A stretch of DNA of 64,000 nucleotides from Vannielia litorea (GCF_900142295.1 NZ_FSRL01000001.1:2976001-3040000); one strand, 5' to 3'; counted from the stretch's first letter, positions 1-10,541 are shown. Notes: generated by a model from the letters alone, not told the origin. Numbers and translations are program-made.

Positions 1-1712
<1,712 letters not shown>

Positions 1713-4700
1713 TCAGGGGCTTTTCGTGGCCGTGCCATCCGCCTGATTTTCCTGACCGAATTCGGCGATCCGGTCGCGCGTGACGGCGATGAATTCGGCC
1801 TGCTCCGGGGCGAGCCAGCCCTTGCCCTCCATCTCCTCCAGAACGGCCAGCGCCCGGGCCATGTTGGCGGCCGGCTCCACACCCAGATCGGCCAGCTGAA
1901 AGTAGCTGACGAAGAGCCCCCAGGTGATGCCGCTGTCGGCCTTCGCCACCTCCAGCATGTCCAGCCGCATGTCGCGGGCCACGACATGTTCGGCAATCGC
2001 CGCCTCCCGGTCGCCCTGCGCCTTCAAGGCGTTGCCAAGTTGCTCATGGCTCACCGAGGCCAGCCAGCGCAGATGCAGGTTGTCCTCCCCGGTCTCCAGC
2101 CTCCGCTTGCGCAGGTCCAACGCGATCCGGTGCCAGGCCGCCGCACTCTCCGCGCTGCCGTGGTTCAGCTCGAGATCCCCCAGCGTGGCCGCCGCCTCCG
2201 CGGCAAGATAGAGCGGTTCGGCCGGGTCCATCCTCTGCATTGCCGAGGTCAGTTCCTCATAGGCGCTGCGCAGGGTCTCGTCGGCTCCAACCAGCTCACC
2301 CAGCGCCAGCTCCGTCTGCCCCAGCCGCAACTGCCCGAGCCCGAGCTCGAGCGCCCGCCGCGGATTGGCCCCGTCATGCAGCCGGAACCACAGCCGCCCC
2401 AGCACGATATGGGTGCGGGTCAGCAACAGGTCGGAGTGGATATCCGGCCCCTGAAGGGCGAGCTGCTCGGTCTCGATCCTGAGGTTCAGGTCGAGCTGGA
2501 GAGTCTGCCAGCGCGGGTTCTTGTCGTCGAGGTCCACCAGCAGCCCGGCATAGCCCCTCGCCTCGATCAGCCGGTCCAGCGCTGCCTCGCGGGCACCGGT
2601 CCGCGCCTCGCGCTGCGCCAGGCGCATGTCCAGCGCGACGCTGTCGTAGACGAGGCCCATGTTGGTCGGATTGGTCTCCCGCGCCACATCCAGCACCCGC
2701 CGGGCCTCCTCCAGAAGATCCGTGGCCTCCTCCTGCGCGCCGCGGAGCCCGAGCGCCGCGCTCAGCGCCTCCAGGCCCTCGAACCGGGCCTGCAGGTTGG
2801 CCGTGTCCTTCGGAGCCTGCATCATCAGCGGCTCCAGCAGCTCCAGCGCCTCACGCGCCTGGGTCACCGCGGGCTCCAGCTCCCACAGGCGGGTATGGGC
2901 GCGCGCCTGCCCGGTCAGCGTCTGGCTCAGGGCGCGGCTCAGGGCGGCTCGCTGCGGGTCGGCCTCTCGCTTTTCCCGCAGGAACTGCTCGGCGCGGGTC
3001 AGGTAGGCCAGCGCCTGCTTCGGATCGCCCGCCCCGAGCAGCGCCACGCCCGCCTTCATTGCCGCCCGGCCCACCGCAAGGTCGTCGCGCGCGCCGGCGC
3101 CGCGCGGGAGGGCAAGGTAAACCTCCAGCCCCTCCCAATAGGTGTCGAAGGCGCGCATCGCCGCGCCCACGCCCATCTCCGCATCTCCCCGCCGCTCGTT
3201 GGCCTCCGCCAACCGCTCCTGCACCTCCAGATCGTCCGGAGTGGCCTCCGCATGGGGCCGCATCCGGTCTGCCGCTTCGCCGAAGTTGCGCAGGGCATCC
3301 CTGTACTCCCCCAGAAACATCGCCAGGTCACCGAGCAGCATCTCGATTTCCCACAGGTCGATGTCATATTGCCGCTCGGCGCCGGGGCCTTCGCCCGCGC
3401 GCAGCGACCGAAGCGCCATTTCCAGCGCCTCCCGCACCGCGCGGCTGTCGCCCAGCCCCTTCTGAGCCTTCGCGATGCCCAGGAAGGCCGTGTAGAGAAA
3501 CCGGCGGATTTGCAGGTCATCGGGGCCAGCCTCCAGCTCCGCCGCCGCAAGGTCGCGCATGCCCTCGTAAGCCTCCTGCGCAAGAGGGGTATCGCCCATC
3601 AGCGCGAAGAGCTCGGCCGCTTCGGCAAACAGCGCGATCCGCGCCAGCCGCATCTCGCGGGTCGGCCCCAATGCGGCGATCTCGGCATGGATAGCCCCGG
3701 CCTGCTGCAACACCTCCATGGCGAGGGCATAATCCAGCCGGGTGCGCGCCACGCCGGCCTTGATCCGCAGGGTCTCCGCCTCCGACACCCGGCGGGCCAG
3801 CAGGTTCTCCTTCAGCGCGTCGCCAGAAGCCCGGTCGAGTGCCACCGCCGCGTCGAGCGCCTGCAGCGCTCCGGTGAAGTCGCCCAGCTCCAGCCGCGCC
3901 TCGGCCTTCTGCCGCATCTCCGCCACCGCCCCGTCCGAGGCCGAAAGCGCCCGCAGCTGCGCCTGCGTCTCGCTGAAGGCCCGCGCCGCCTGCGCCAGCT
4001 TCTCGGCGCGTTCGCTGGGTGCGGCCCCGCTCAGGTCGGCCGCCAGGAGCGCCCCGTAGATCGGCGCCAGCGGCACCCGCGCGTCGCGGGCCACCCGCTC
4101 CACCTCGGCCCGCAGATCGGGCGTCAGCTCCGCCATCGCCAGCAGCAACCGCTCCCGTTCCGGCAGGGCATCGCTCTGTCCCGCGGCAAAAAAGAGCCGC
4201 GGCAGGGCGCTCTCCACATAAGGAAGTTGCGCACCCCGCGTGCGGTCATACACCTCCTGCTGCACCAGCGTGAGCACAGAGCGCACCTCCAGCCCCGGCA
4301 CCGCAAGATGCCGCGCCAGCGCGGCGGCAAAGGGCGAGTTGCTGCCCTCGCCATCCAGCGCCACGGCTCCCGGTGCGGTCGAAAACCCGATCAGCGTGCC
4401 CTCGGCCCGTGGCACGGCGGCAAACCCCGGCGACTCGCCCGCCTTGAGCGCCACCGCCGCCCGGCCCTCCTCGGACCCCTCGAAAGGGTCCACCCGGCAG
4501 GCATCCACCAGCACCACCGCCACCGGCGCGATCCGCGCCACCCGGGCCCGGATGTCGCCCAGGCTCAGGCTCGTCTCCATCAGCGTCTCCAGGCTCTCGC
4601 CCTTGCCGTCCACCGGCAGCAGCCGGTTGTCGCCCCCCACCTCGAAGCCATGCCCGGCGAAATAGACCACCACCACATCGGCCCCTTCGCCATCGTATTC

Positions 4701-4928
4701 GAGGTCTTCCAGAGCCCGTTCCATCCGCCGCTTGTCGCGGTCGCGCTCGTAGAACACCTCGAAACCGAGCGCCTCCAGCGCCGCGCCCACCGTGTCGGCA
4801 TCGTTGGCCGCGTTGGCCAGCGGCCTGATGTTCTCGTAGCGGTCGTTTCCGATCACCAGCGCAACCCGCTTCTCGGCGAGAGCGGGCAAGGCCGTGAGGC
4901 AGAGGAAGACGACGACGAGCAGGCGCAT
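1713..4928 (-). CDS. Secreted caspase-fold (peptidase C14) protein with long TPR region
   Basis: This 1,071-residue protein has a cleavable signal peptide (MRLLVVVFLCLTALPALA), so it is probably periplasmic or secreted. A caspase-like domain covers roughly residues 20-250. It has the opening beta-strand RVALVIGNDRY, the catalytic-type His in YFAGHG (His93) and the catalytic-type Cys in VLVDACRVDPF (Cys144), as in bacterial orthocaspases that cleave after basic residues. From about residue 320 to the end the sequence is almost entirely Ala/Leu/Glu-rich helical repeats of TPR type (for example FTGALQALDAAVALDRASG), suited to protein binding. It lies between the LysE-type gene and gyrB on the same strand, an unusual place inside a replication gene block. 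Substrate and role are unknown. The catalytic dyad is intact, so activity is plausible but not shown. Confidence 0.85.
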   Translation of the reverse strand: MRLLVVVFLCLTALPALAEKRVALVIGNDRYENIRPLANAANDADTVGAALEALGFEVFYERDRDKRRMERALEDLEYDGEGADVVVVYFAGHGFEVGGDNRLLPVDGKGESLETLMETSLSLGDIRARVARIAPVAVVLVDACRVDPFEGSEEGRAAVALKAGESPGFAAVPRAEGTLIGFSTAPGAVALDGEGSNSPFAAALARHLAVPGLEVRSVLTLVQQEVYDRTRGAQLPYVESALPRLFFAAGQSDALPERERLLLAMAELTPDLRAEVERVARDARVPLAPIYGALLAADLSGAAPSERAEKLAQAARAFSETQAQLRALSASDGAVAEMRQKAEARLELGDFTGALQALDAAVALDRASGDALKENLLARRVSEAETLRIKAGVARTRLDYALAMEVLQQAGAIHAEIAALGPTREMRLARIALFAEAAELFALMGDTPLAQEAYEGMRDLAAAELEAGPDDLQIRRFLYTAFLGIAKAQKGLGDSRAVREALEMALRSLRAGEGPGAERQYDIDLWEIEMLLGDLAMFLGEYRDALRNFGEAADRMRPHAEATPDDLEVQERLAEANERRGDAEMGVGAAMRAFDTYWEGLEVYLALPRGAGARDDLAVGRAAMKAGVALLGAGDPKQALAYLTRAEQFLREKREADPQRAALSRALSQTLTGQARAHTRLWELEPAVTQAREALELLEPLMMQAPKDTANLQARFEGLEALSAALGLRGAQEEATDLLEEARRVLDVARETNPTNMGLVYDSVALDMRLAQREARTGAREAALDRLIEARGYAGLLVDLDDKNPRWQTLQLDLNLRIETEQLALQGPDIHSDLLLTRTHIVLGRLWFRLHDGANPRRALELGLGQLRLGQTELALGELVGADETLRSAYEELTSAMQRMDPAEPLYLAAEAAATLGDLELNHGSAESAAAWHRIALDLRKRRLETGEDNLHLRWLASVSHEQLGNALKAQGDREAAIAEHVVARDMRLDMLEVAKADSGITWGLFVSYFQLADLGVEPAANMARALAVLEEMEGKGWLAPEQAEFIAVTRDRIAEFGQENQADGTATKSP

Positions 4929-4976
4929 TTTCGAGAGGATACCGGGGAAGTTCTCGAACGCCAGTGACGATTTCCG

Positions 4977-5597
4977 TCAGGTAAACGGGATCACGAGCCC
5001 CACCACCATGAGCAGGCTCCCCGCCACGATGTTGGTGCCCCTCAGCGCCCTCGGCGAGGCCAGCAACCGCCGCGCCCGGTCGATCATCAGCGCGAAGACG
5101 AGGTTGCCGAAGAGCGGGACCACGGCGGAGATCGCGGTGATGGTGGCAATGTCGGCCCAGGTCACGCGGGTCAGGTCAAAGAAGCCCGGCAACACCCCCA
5201 TGTAGAACAGGATCGCCTTCGGGTTGGCCAGGATCACGGCGACGCCCGCGGCAAAGCCGGCCCACATGCCGGGGCGGGTCAGGCGGCTGTCGGTGGCAAT
5301 GGTCCTGCCCGCGTTGCGCAGGATCAGCGCGCCCATGACCAGGAAGATCCCCGCCGCAACCCACTTCAGCGCGGTCATGAAGCCCGCGAAGACGGTCGTC
5401 ACCCAGGTGATCCCGTAGATCGCGAGGAAGGGCCAGAGCACGTCGCCGATGACCACGCCCAGCGCCAGCGGCCATGCCGCGTTGAATCCGCCCGAGAGCG
5501 CCCGCGCGGTGAGCGCCATCCAGACCGGGCCGGGGGTGAGAAAGAGGATGAGGAGCGCAAAGGCATAAAGCCCCAGTTCGGCCGGCGTGATCGTCAT
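4977..5597 (-). CDS. LysE/RhtB family amino-acid exporter
   Basis: A 206-residue inner-membrane protein with about six hydrophobic segments. It begins MTITPAELGLYAFALLILFL and continues with the LysE/RhtB hallmark TPGPVWMALTARALSGG, in which the TPGP motif is diagnostic. The family exports amino acids such as lysine, homoserine or threonine; the substrate here cannot be read from the sequence. An upstream in-frame start at 5657 would add 20 residues without hydrophobic or conserved character. The start at 5597 gives the usual family length and is preferred. The gene lies between recF and the caspase-like gene, on the same strand as both. Confidence 0.88.
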   Translation of the reverse strand: MTITPAELGLYAFALLILFLTPGPVWMALTARALSGGFNAAWPLALGVVIGDVLWPFLAIYGITWVTTVFAGFMTALKWVAAGIFLVMGALILRNAGRTIATDSRLTRPGMWAGFAAGVAVILANPKAILFYMGVLPGFFDLTRVTWADIATITAISAVVPLFGNLVFALMIDRARRLLASPRALRGTNIVAGSLLMVVGLVIPFT

Positions 5598-5694
5598 GGC
5601 GCGCCCGCCGCGGCAAAGCGGCATGCCCGGGCCGCCCTGCCCCCAAAGGTCGACCATCCCGCCGCCTTCGGCACGTGAAGGGAGAGCCCTGACC

Positions 5695-6813
5695 TCACAC
5701 CGAAACCTCCCGCACCCGCGACACCCCGGCCTCTTCGGTGACCTCGAAATGCTGCGCCTTGCCGCCCAGCTCGTCGAAGAGCTCCGCCCCGGTGCCGGTC
5801 ATGAAGGCCTGTGCGCCCAGCCGCTCGATCTCGGCATAGAGCGCGGCGCGGCGGCCGGCATCCAGATGCGCGGCCACCTCGTCCAGCAGCAGCAGCGGCG
5901 GCGCTCCGAAATCCTCCGCCAGCGCCCGCGCATTGGCGAGGATGAGCGACAACAGCAGCGCCTTCTGCTCGCCGGTGGAGCAAAGCCGCGCCGGGGTGGC
6001 CTTGGCGATGTAGGTGGCATCGAGGTCAGCCCGGTGCGGGCCGGCGAGCGTGCGGGTCGCCGCAAGGTCGCGCGCGCGGCCCTCGGCAAGCGCGGCGGTC
6101 AGGGCCTCGGCATCGCCCGGCGTGTCGCAGGCCGGCTCCGGATGGGCCAGCACCAGCTCCGCCGCCGGAAAGGCCCCATCCGCCTCGCCCTGGGCCCCGG
6201 CCAGCCGGATCAGCGCATCCTCCCGATTCCTGTGAATACGCGCGCCCTCCTCGCCCATCCGGGCCTCCAGCGCGGCATACCAATGGGCATCGCGCACCAT
6301 GTCCTTCAGCAGACGGTTCCGCTCGCGCATCGCCTTCTCGTAGGCCAGCACCGCTTCGCCATGCGAGGGCTCGAAGCTCAGCACGATCCGGTCCAGAAAC
6401 CGCCGCCGCCCCTCCGCGCCCTCGATCCAGAGACGGTCCATCGCGGGCACCAGCCAGACAACCCTCGCCAGCCGCCCCAGCGCCACCTGCGCCGCCGTCT
6501 TGCCATCAATCTTCACCGAGCGCCCGGAGGCACCCGCCTCGGCCCAGGTTTCCAGCTCGTGGTGGTGCCCCAGCGAGGTGAGCTCCGCCTTGACCTTCCA
6601 GCCCAGCCCCTCCGGCGCGCGGGCCATCTCCTCTGTGGCCGCCCGCCGCAGCCCGCGCCCCGGCGAGAGCATCGACACGGCTTCCAGCACGTTGGTCTTG
6701 CCCGCCCCGTTCGGCCCCCAGAGGGCGACGGGCCGGCCATCCAGCACCAGCTCCGCCCGGCGATGCGAGCGGAAATGCGAGAGGGTCAGAGAGGTGAGCG
6801 CGAGGCGGGGCAT
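5695..6813 (-). CDS. recF: DNA replication and repair protein RecF
   Basis: A 372-residue SMC-like ATPase that helps load RecA at single-strand gaps together with RecO and RecR. The N-terminus MPRLALTSLTLSHFRSHRRA is typical, followed by the Walker A motif GPNGAGKTN (residues 33-41). Later come the ABC-type signature region (STGEQKALLLSLILANA) and the Walker B LLLLDEVAAHLD. Length agrees with the family. It lies 31 bp downstream of dnaN in the same direction, in the conserved dnaA-dnaN-recF order, and is probably co-transcribed with dnaN. Confidence 0.97.
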   Translation of the reverse strand: MPRLALTSLTLSHFRSHRRAELVLDGRPVALWGPNGAGKTNVLEAVSMLSPGRGLRRAATEEMARAPEGLGWKVKAELTSLGHHHELETWAEAGASGRSVKIDGKTAAQVALGRLARVVWLVPAMDRLWIEGAEGRRRFLDRIVLSFEPSHGEAVLAYEKAMRERNRLLKDMVRDAHWYAALEARMGEEGARIHRNREDALIRLAGAQGEADGAFPAAELVLAHPEPACDTPGDAEALTAALAEGRARDLAATRTLAGPHRADLDATYIAKATPARLCSTGEQKALLLSLILANARALAEDFGAPPLLLLDEVAAHLDAGRRAALYAEIERLGAQAFMTGTGAELFDELGGKAQHFEVTEEAGVSRVREVSV

Positions 6814-6844
6814 ATCGGTGGCGCGGGCCTTGGCCCGCGCTCCA

Positions 6845-7963
6845 TCAAACCCGCATCGGCATCACGACGTAGAGCGCAGAGGTGTCGGAGCCTTCGCGCA
6901 TCAGGGTCGGGTCGCCGGCGGAGTTGAACAGGAACACCGCGTTCTCCCGGTCCACCTGGCTGGCGATCTCCAGCAGGTACTTGGCATTGAACCCGATATC
7001 GAGGTGCTCGTCGGCATAGGCCACCGCCAGCTCTTCCTCGGCGTTGCCGCTGTCTGGCGCGTTGACCGACAGCACCAGCCGGTCTTCATCCAGCGAGAGC
7101 TTCACCGCGCGCGAGCGCTCGCTCGAAACTGTCGCCACCCGGTCCACCGCGCGGGCGAACTCGGCGGCATCCACCTCGAGCTTCTTGGTGTTGCCGGTCG
7201 GAATGACACGGGTGTAATCGGGGAAGGTGCCGTCGATCACCTTGGAGGTCAGCGTGATCTCGGGCGTGGCAAAGCGCACCTTGGTCTCGCTGACGGAAAC
7301 GGCGATCTGCGCCTCGTCGTCATCGAGCAGCTTGCGCAGCTCGTTCACCGTCTTGCGCGGCACGATTACGCCGGGCATCGTCTCCGCGCCCTGGGGCAGC
7401 GGCGCGTCCACACGGGCCAGCCGGTGCCCATCGGTCGCCACGCAGCGCAGCGCCTGCCCATCCTCGCCGGTGGCGACATGCATGTAGACACCGTTGAGGT
7501 AATAGCGCGTTTCCTCGGTGGAAATCGCAAACTTGCTCTTGTCGAAGAGCCGCCGCAGCGTGCCCGCATCGGCGCTGAAGTTGGCGCCATACTCGCTCGA
7601 CGCCATCACCGGAAAATCCTCTTTCGGCAGGGTCGCGAGCTGAAAGTTCGAGCGCCCGGCCGCCACTGTCAGCCGCCCGGCCGCGGAGTCGTCGGAGAGC
7701 TGCACCTGGGCGCCATCGGGGAGCTTGCGGACGATTTCGTGCAGCGTCACCGCGCTCACCGTCGTCGCGCCCGCCTTCTCGACCATCGCCGGGGCCTTGT
7801 CGACCACCTCGATATCGAGGTCGGTGGCGCGGAACTGCACGCCATCCCCCTCGGCCTCGATCAGCACGTTGGCGAGGATCGGAATGGTGTTGCGCCGCTC
7901 GACGACCGACTGCGCCTGCGCGATGGCCTTCAGCAAGACGGCCCGCTCGATCGAGAATTTCAT
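6845..7963 (-). CDS. dnaN: DNA polymerase III beta sliding clamp
   Basis: A 372-residue processivity clamp that forms a ring dimer around DNA and tethers polymerase III. The true start is taken at 7963 (MKFSIERAVLLKAIAQAQSV), the conserved beginning of the family; an in-frame ATG five codons upstream is less likely. Conserved clamp segments include TIPILANVLIEAEG, RATDLDIEV, KSKFAISTEETRYYLNG and the C-terminal ending ALYVVMPMRV. It follows dnaA by about 146 bp, a gap that contains a short palindromic repeat (8084-8102) and could also contain a promoter, though no convincing -35/-10 pair stands out. Confidence 0.98.
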   Translation of the reverse strand: MKFSIERAVLLKAIAQAQSVVERRNTIPILANVLIEAEGDGVQFRATDLDIEVVDKAPAMVEKAGATTVSAVTLHEIVRKLPDGAQVQLSDDSAAGRLTVAAGRSNFQLATLPKEDFPVMASSEYGANFSADAGTLRRLFDKSKFAISTEETRYYLNGVYMHVATGEDGQALRCVATDGHRLARVDAPLPQGAETMPGVIVPRKTVNELRKLLDDDEAQIAVSVSETKVRFATPEITLTSKVIDGTFPDYTRVIPTGNTKKLEVDAAEFARAVDRVATVSSERSRAVKLSLDEDRLVLSVNAPDSGNAEEELAVAYADEHLDIGFNAKYLLEIASQVDRENAVFLFNSAGDPTLMREGSDTSALYVVMPMRV

Positions 7964-8083
7964 TGCTCTGTCCCCCATGGTGCCGGGACGCGCAGACTAT
8001 GCGTTTCGCCCCCGCAGGCAAGTTGTTTCTCGCAGTTTCGTGAGTTTTGGAGGAGCGTCAAGAGCGCCCCCCGCGACATGGTG

Positions 8084-8102
8084 GGTGGGCAATCTGCCCA
8101 CC
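8084..8102. repeat. Short dispersed palindrome, copy 1
   Basis: A near-perfect 19-bp hairpin, GGTGGGCAATCTGCCCACC, with 8-bp arms around an ATC loop. It starts only a few bases beyond the dnaA stop codon. A close relative lies immediately after the sfsA stop (56735-56754), and a degenerate one (core GGGCAATCTGCC) at 23621-23645. The position just after stop codons suggests a dispersed repeat that stabilises mRNA 3' ends or weakly terminates transcription. No T-tract follows on either strand, so it is not a classical terminator. Confidence 0.6.
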
Positions 8103-8109
8103 GCCCGGA

Positions 8110-9528
8110 TCAGGCCTCGAGCATCCTCTTCAGCATCTCGACATCATCGGCCAGGCCGCTGTCGGTCTGCATCATCTCCTCGATCTTCCGCACCGCATAA
8201 AGCACCGTGGTATGGTCGCGGTTGCCGAAGCGGCGGCCGATCTCGGGCAGCGAGCGCGAGGTCAGCCCCTTGGCGAGGAACATCGCCACCTGGCGCGGAC
8301 GGGCAATGGTGCGGTGCCGCTTGGGGCCGGTCATGTCGGAGATGCGCACATTGTAATGCTCGCACACCCGGCGCTGGATCTCCTCGATGGTCAGCTTGCG
8401 CTCGGAGGCGCGCAGCAGGTCGGCAAGGCACTCCTGCACCATGTCCAGCGTCACCTCGCGGCCCACAAGGTTGCCGAAGGCGAAGATCCGGGTCAGCGCG
8501 CCCTCGAGCGTGCGCACGTTGCCGGTGATCCGGTGGGCAAGAAACTCCAGCACATGCTTGGAGATTTCCAGGTTTCCGTAGTGGCCGCGATAGAAATCGG
8601 CCTTCTGCTGGAGGATTCCGAGGCGCAGCTCGTAATCGGTCGGGTGCAGGTCCACCACGAGGCCCGAGGCCAGGCGGCTCGCGATCCGGTCCTCGATCTT
8701 CTTGATGTCGTGCGGCGCGCGGTCGGCGCTGATGACGATCTGCTTGCCCTGATCCGAGAGCGCGTTGAACGTGTGAAAGAACTCTTCCTGCGTGCTGTTC
8801 TTGCCCGCAAAGAACTGCACGTCATCCACCATCAGCACGTCGACTGAGCGGAAGGCCTCCTTGAACTCGTGCATCCCGTCCTCGCGGAGGGCCCGCACGA
8901 AACGATACATGAACTGGTCCGACGACAGGTAGACCACCTTCTTTTCCGGGCAGTTCTCCTTCAGCGCCCAGGCGATGGCGTGCATGAGGTGGGTCTTGCC
9001 GAGGCCCGAGCCGCCATACAGGAACAGCGGGTTGAAGGTGAGCGGCCCCCCCTCCGACACCCGGCGCGCGGCGGTATAGGCCAGCTGGTTCGGCTTGCCG
9101 ACAACGAAGCTCTCGAAGGTGAAGCGTTCATCTAGTGAGGCGCCCGGCAGGTCATCGTCGCCACCGTCCTGGCCGGTCCCCGACCCGGACGCTGCTCCAC
9201 GGCCCGCACTGCCGGCCTGGCTCGTGCCATCGGCCGAGGCCGCGACGCGGTCAGGCGCACCGGCCGTCGGCTGCATCCGCGGCCGCGCCGACGGAACGCG
9301 AAACTCCAGCCGCCGCACCTGGAGCCCGTCCCGGCTCATGTGCTTGACGATCGTGTCCGAGAAATTGCGGCTCACCCAGTTGCCGAAAAAGTTGGTCGGC
9401 ACATCGAAATGCGCAACCCCGTCTTCCAGGCTGCTCAGCTTGAGGGGTTCGATCCAGGTCTTGTAATTGTTGTGCCCGACCGTCGTCCTGAGCGTTTCGC
9501 TAACCTGGCCCCATCGTTCTTGTGGCAT
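8110..9528 (-). CDS. dnaA: Chromosomal replication initiator DnaA
   Basis: The AAA+ initiator that binds DnaA boxes and opens oriC. The N-terminal domain starts MPQERWGQVSETLRTTVGHN and contains the conserved YKTWIEPLKL. A variable linker (Ala/Ser/Gly-rich, about residues 75-130) is followed by the Walker A GGSGLGKTHLMHA near residue 170, Walker B VLMVDDVQFFAGK, and the C-terminal DnaA-box-binding signature (GPKRHRTIARPRQVAMFLAK ... RRFGNRDHTTVLYA). The start at 9528 (472 residues) is chosen because AGGA lies eight bases upstream; an alternative ATG at 9567 would give 485 residues with a poorer ribosome-binding site. The still longer open frame has no family resemblance upstream. The rpsT-side gap holds GANTC sites. 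Confidence 0.97.
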   Translation of the reverse strand: MPQERWGQVSETLRTTVGHNNYKTWIEPLKLSSLEDGVAHFDVPTNFFGNWVSRNFSDTIVKHMSRDGLQVRRLEFRVPSARPRMQPTAGAPDRVAASADGTSQAGSAGRGAASGSGTGQDGGDDDLPGASLDERFTFESFVVGKPNQLAYTAARRVSEGGPLTFNPLFLYGGSGLGKTHLMHAIAWALKENCPEKKVVYLSSDQFMYRFVRALREDGMHEFKEAFRSVDVLMVDDVQFFAGKNSTQEEFFHTFNALSDQGKQIVISADRAPHDIKKIEDRIASRLASGLVVDLHPTDYELRLGILQQKADFYRGHYGNLEISKHVLEFLAHRITGNVRTLEGALTRIFAFGNLVGREVTLDMVQECLADLLRASERKLTIEEIQRRVCEHYNVRISDMTGPKRHRTIARPRQVAMFLAKGLTSRSLPEIGRRFGNRDHTTVLYAVRKIEEMMQTDSGLADDVEMLKRMLEA

Positions 9529-9803
9529 TCCGAATGTCCTGTCCCGTCTTATGTTTGTTCCACTCATAAACAAACCGCCCCTGCCTAATCCTGGCGGCCC
9601 GCACCGCTGCGGCCCATACACCTCGGGGGTAGGACAACACTTAAGCCTGCCTGTTGCGTCGCACCGCACAGGCTGCTCGACCGAGCAAACAATAAGGCGG
9701 ACCAAACGGACGCAAGCTATGCCCGTCGGCCAGTGACATCTCTTCGGACATGTTGCGTCGGCAGCAGCGAACCTGCTCACACGGCCTTCCGGCCGCCCTT
9801 GCA

Positions 9804-10029
9804 GACTCTATTCGACAACAACTCGTTTCCGACGTGCGGTCTCGGTGCAGCGCTTCCCCTGAAGCTCCGAGACCTGGCCGGAAACGACCATGTCCCCCCT
9901 AGGCGACGTGAATCGCAGGATTGGTGATAGCAAGGCGTCGCGCGGCCCGGCAACTGACCTTTTGACTTGACTCAATCTTTTCCGAGGCGAATCCTGCCAC
10001 CCCTCTGAACGCCCTAGTTTTTATGACTC
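9804..10029. promoter_or_regulatory. GANTC (CcrM-type) site cluster in the dnaA upstream region
   Basis: The 572-bp gap from the dnaA start (9528) to the end of rpsT (10101) has no credible gene. It contains five GANTC sequences within 226 bp: GACTC at 9804, GAATC at 9910, GACTC at 9969, GAATC at 9989 and GACTC at 10025. A sixth (10098) lies at the end of rpsT. In alphaproteobacteria GANTC is methylated by CcrM, and GcrA acts at methylated promoters; gcrA is encoded in this window at 30784-31380. The cluster is therefore a candidate methylation-responsive control region for dnaA. I saw no TTATCCACA-type DnaA box here, so I do not call it an origin. Confidence 0.5.
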
Positions 10030-10046
10030 TCGCGCCACGTGAGAAC

Positions 10047-10078
10047 AAAAAAGGGCGCCGACCCGAAGGTGGCGCCCT
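10047..10078 (-). terminator. Rho-independent terminator of rpsT
   Basis: Read on the minus strand, the 8-bp stem AGGGCGCC/GGCGCCCT (10078-10071 and 10059-10052) closes an 11-nt loop and is followed directly by a run of six T. It starts 22 bp beyond the rpsT stop codon. It should separate rpsT transcription from dnaA, so dnaA needs its own promoter in the remaining gap. Confidence 0.85.
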
Positions 10079-10100
10079 CTGGCAGAAATGTCGCAGCGAC

Positions 10101-10367
10101 TCAGTTGCCGACGGCCTTCACGCGGGAAGTGAGGCGCGACATTTTCCGGGCTGCGGTGTTCTTGTGGTAGACGCCCTTGGTGACGCCGCGCATCAGCTCG
10201 GGCTGGGCAGCGCGCAGGGCGGCGGTGGCGGCTTCCTTGTCGCCGGAGGCGATGGCTTCCTCGACCTTGCGAAGGAAGGTGCGGATGCGCGAGCGGCGCG
10301 CCTTGTTCACCGCAAAGCGGGCTTCGTTCTGGCGGGCGCGTTTCTTGGACTGGGGCGAGTTGGCCAT
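10101..10367 (-). CDS. rpsT: 30S ribosomal protein S20
   Basis: An 88-residue basic protein of the small ribosomal subunit that binds 16S rRNA. It begins [20 protein letters not shown], the standard S20 N-terminus, and ends [18 protein letters not shown]. The start at 10367 is chosen over an in-frame upstream codon at 10412 because it matches the conserved family start. A strong terminator follows at 10047-10078. The rpsT-dnaA neighbourhood is common in alphaproteobacteria. Confidence 0.98.
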   Translation of the reverse strand: MANSPQSKKRARQNEARFAVNKARRSRIRTFLRKVEEAIASGDKEAATAALRAAQPELMRGVTKGVYHKNTAARKMSRLTSRVKAVGN

Positions 10368-10502
10368 GGTGTGTCTCTCTCTCGTCGGGCCGCCTCGATG
10401 CGAGAACGGCAATCAAAACTGGTTCGCGCGGGAAGACCCGACCCCGGGTTCGCTACCGGGCGATTCTGGCCAGAGCGGGCCTCACACGCATGTATCGGCG
10501 GG

Positions 10503-10530
10503 CATATACAGCCCTCGCCGTGATTTGCAA
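10503..10530 (-). promoter_or_regulatory. Possible rpsT promoter
   Basis: On the minus strand a -35-like TTGCAA (10530-10525) and a -10-like TATATG (10508-10503) are separated by 16 bp. Each box matches the consensus at only four positions. If used, it would give rpsT a leader of about 130 nt, long enough for translational feedback of the kind known for ribosomal protein genes. This is a weak prediction, supported mainly by being the best match in the gap between rpsT and the toxin gene. Confidence 0.35.
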
Positions 10531-10541
10531 AGGAAAAACGC

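Noticed and set aside
9567..9780. Longer dnaA starting at 9780.
   Set aside because: The added N-terminal residues resemble no DnaA and the start has no ribosome-binding site. Starts at 9528 or 9567 are better.
9529..10046. The dnaA-rpsT gap as a replication origin.
   Set aside because: By eye I found no DnaA box (TTATCCACA or close variants) and no AT-rich repeat cluster. The region has GANTC sites only, so an origin call is not supported.
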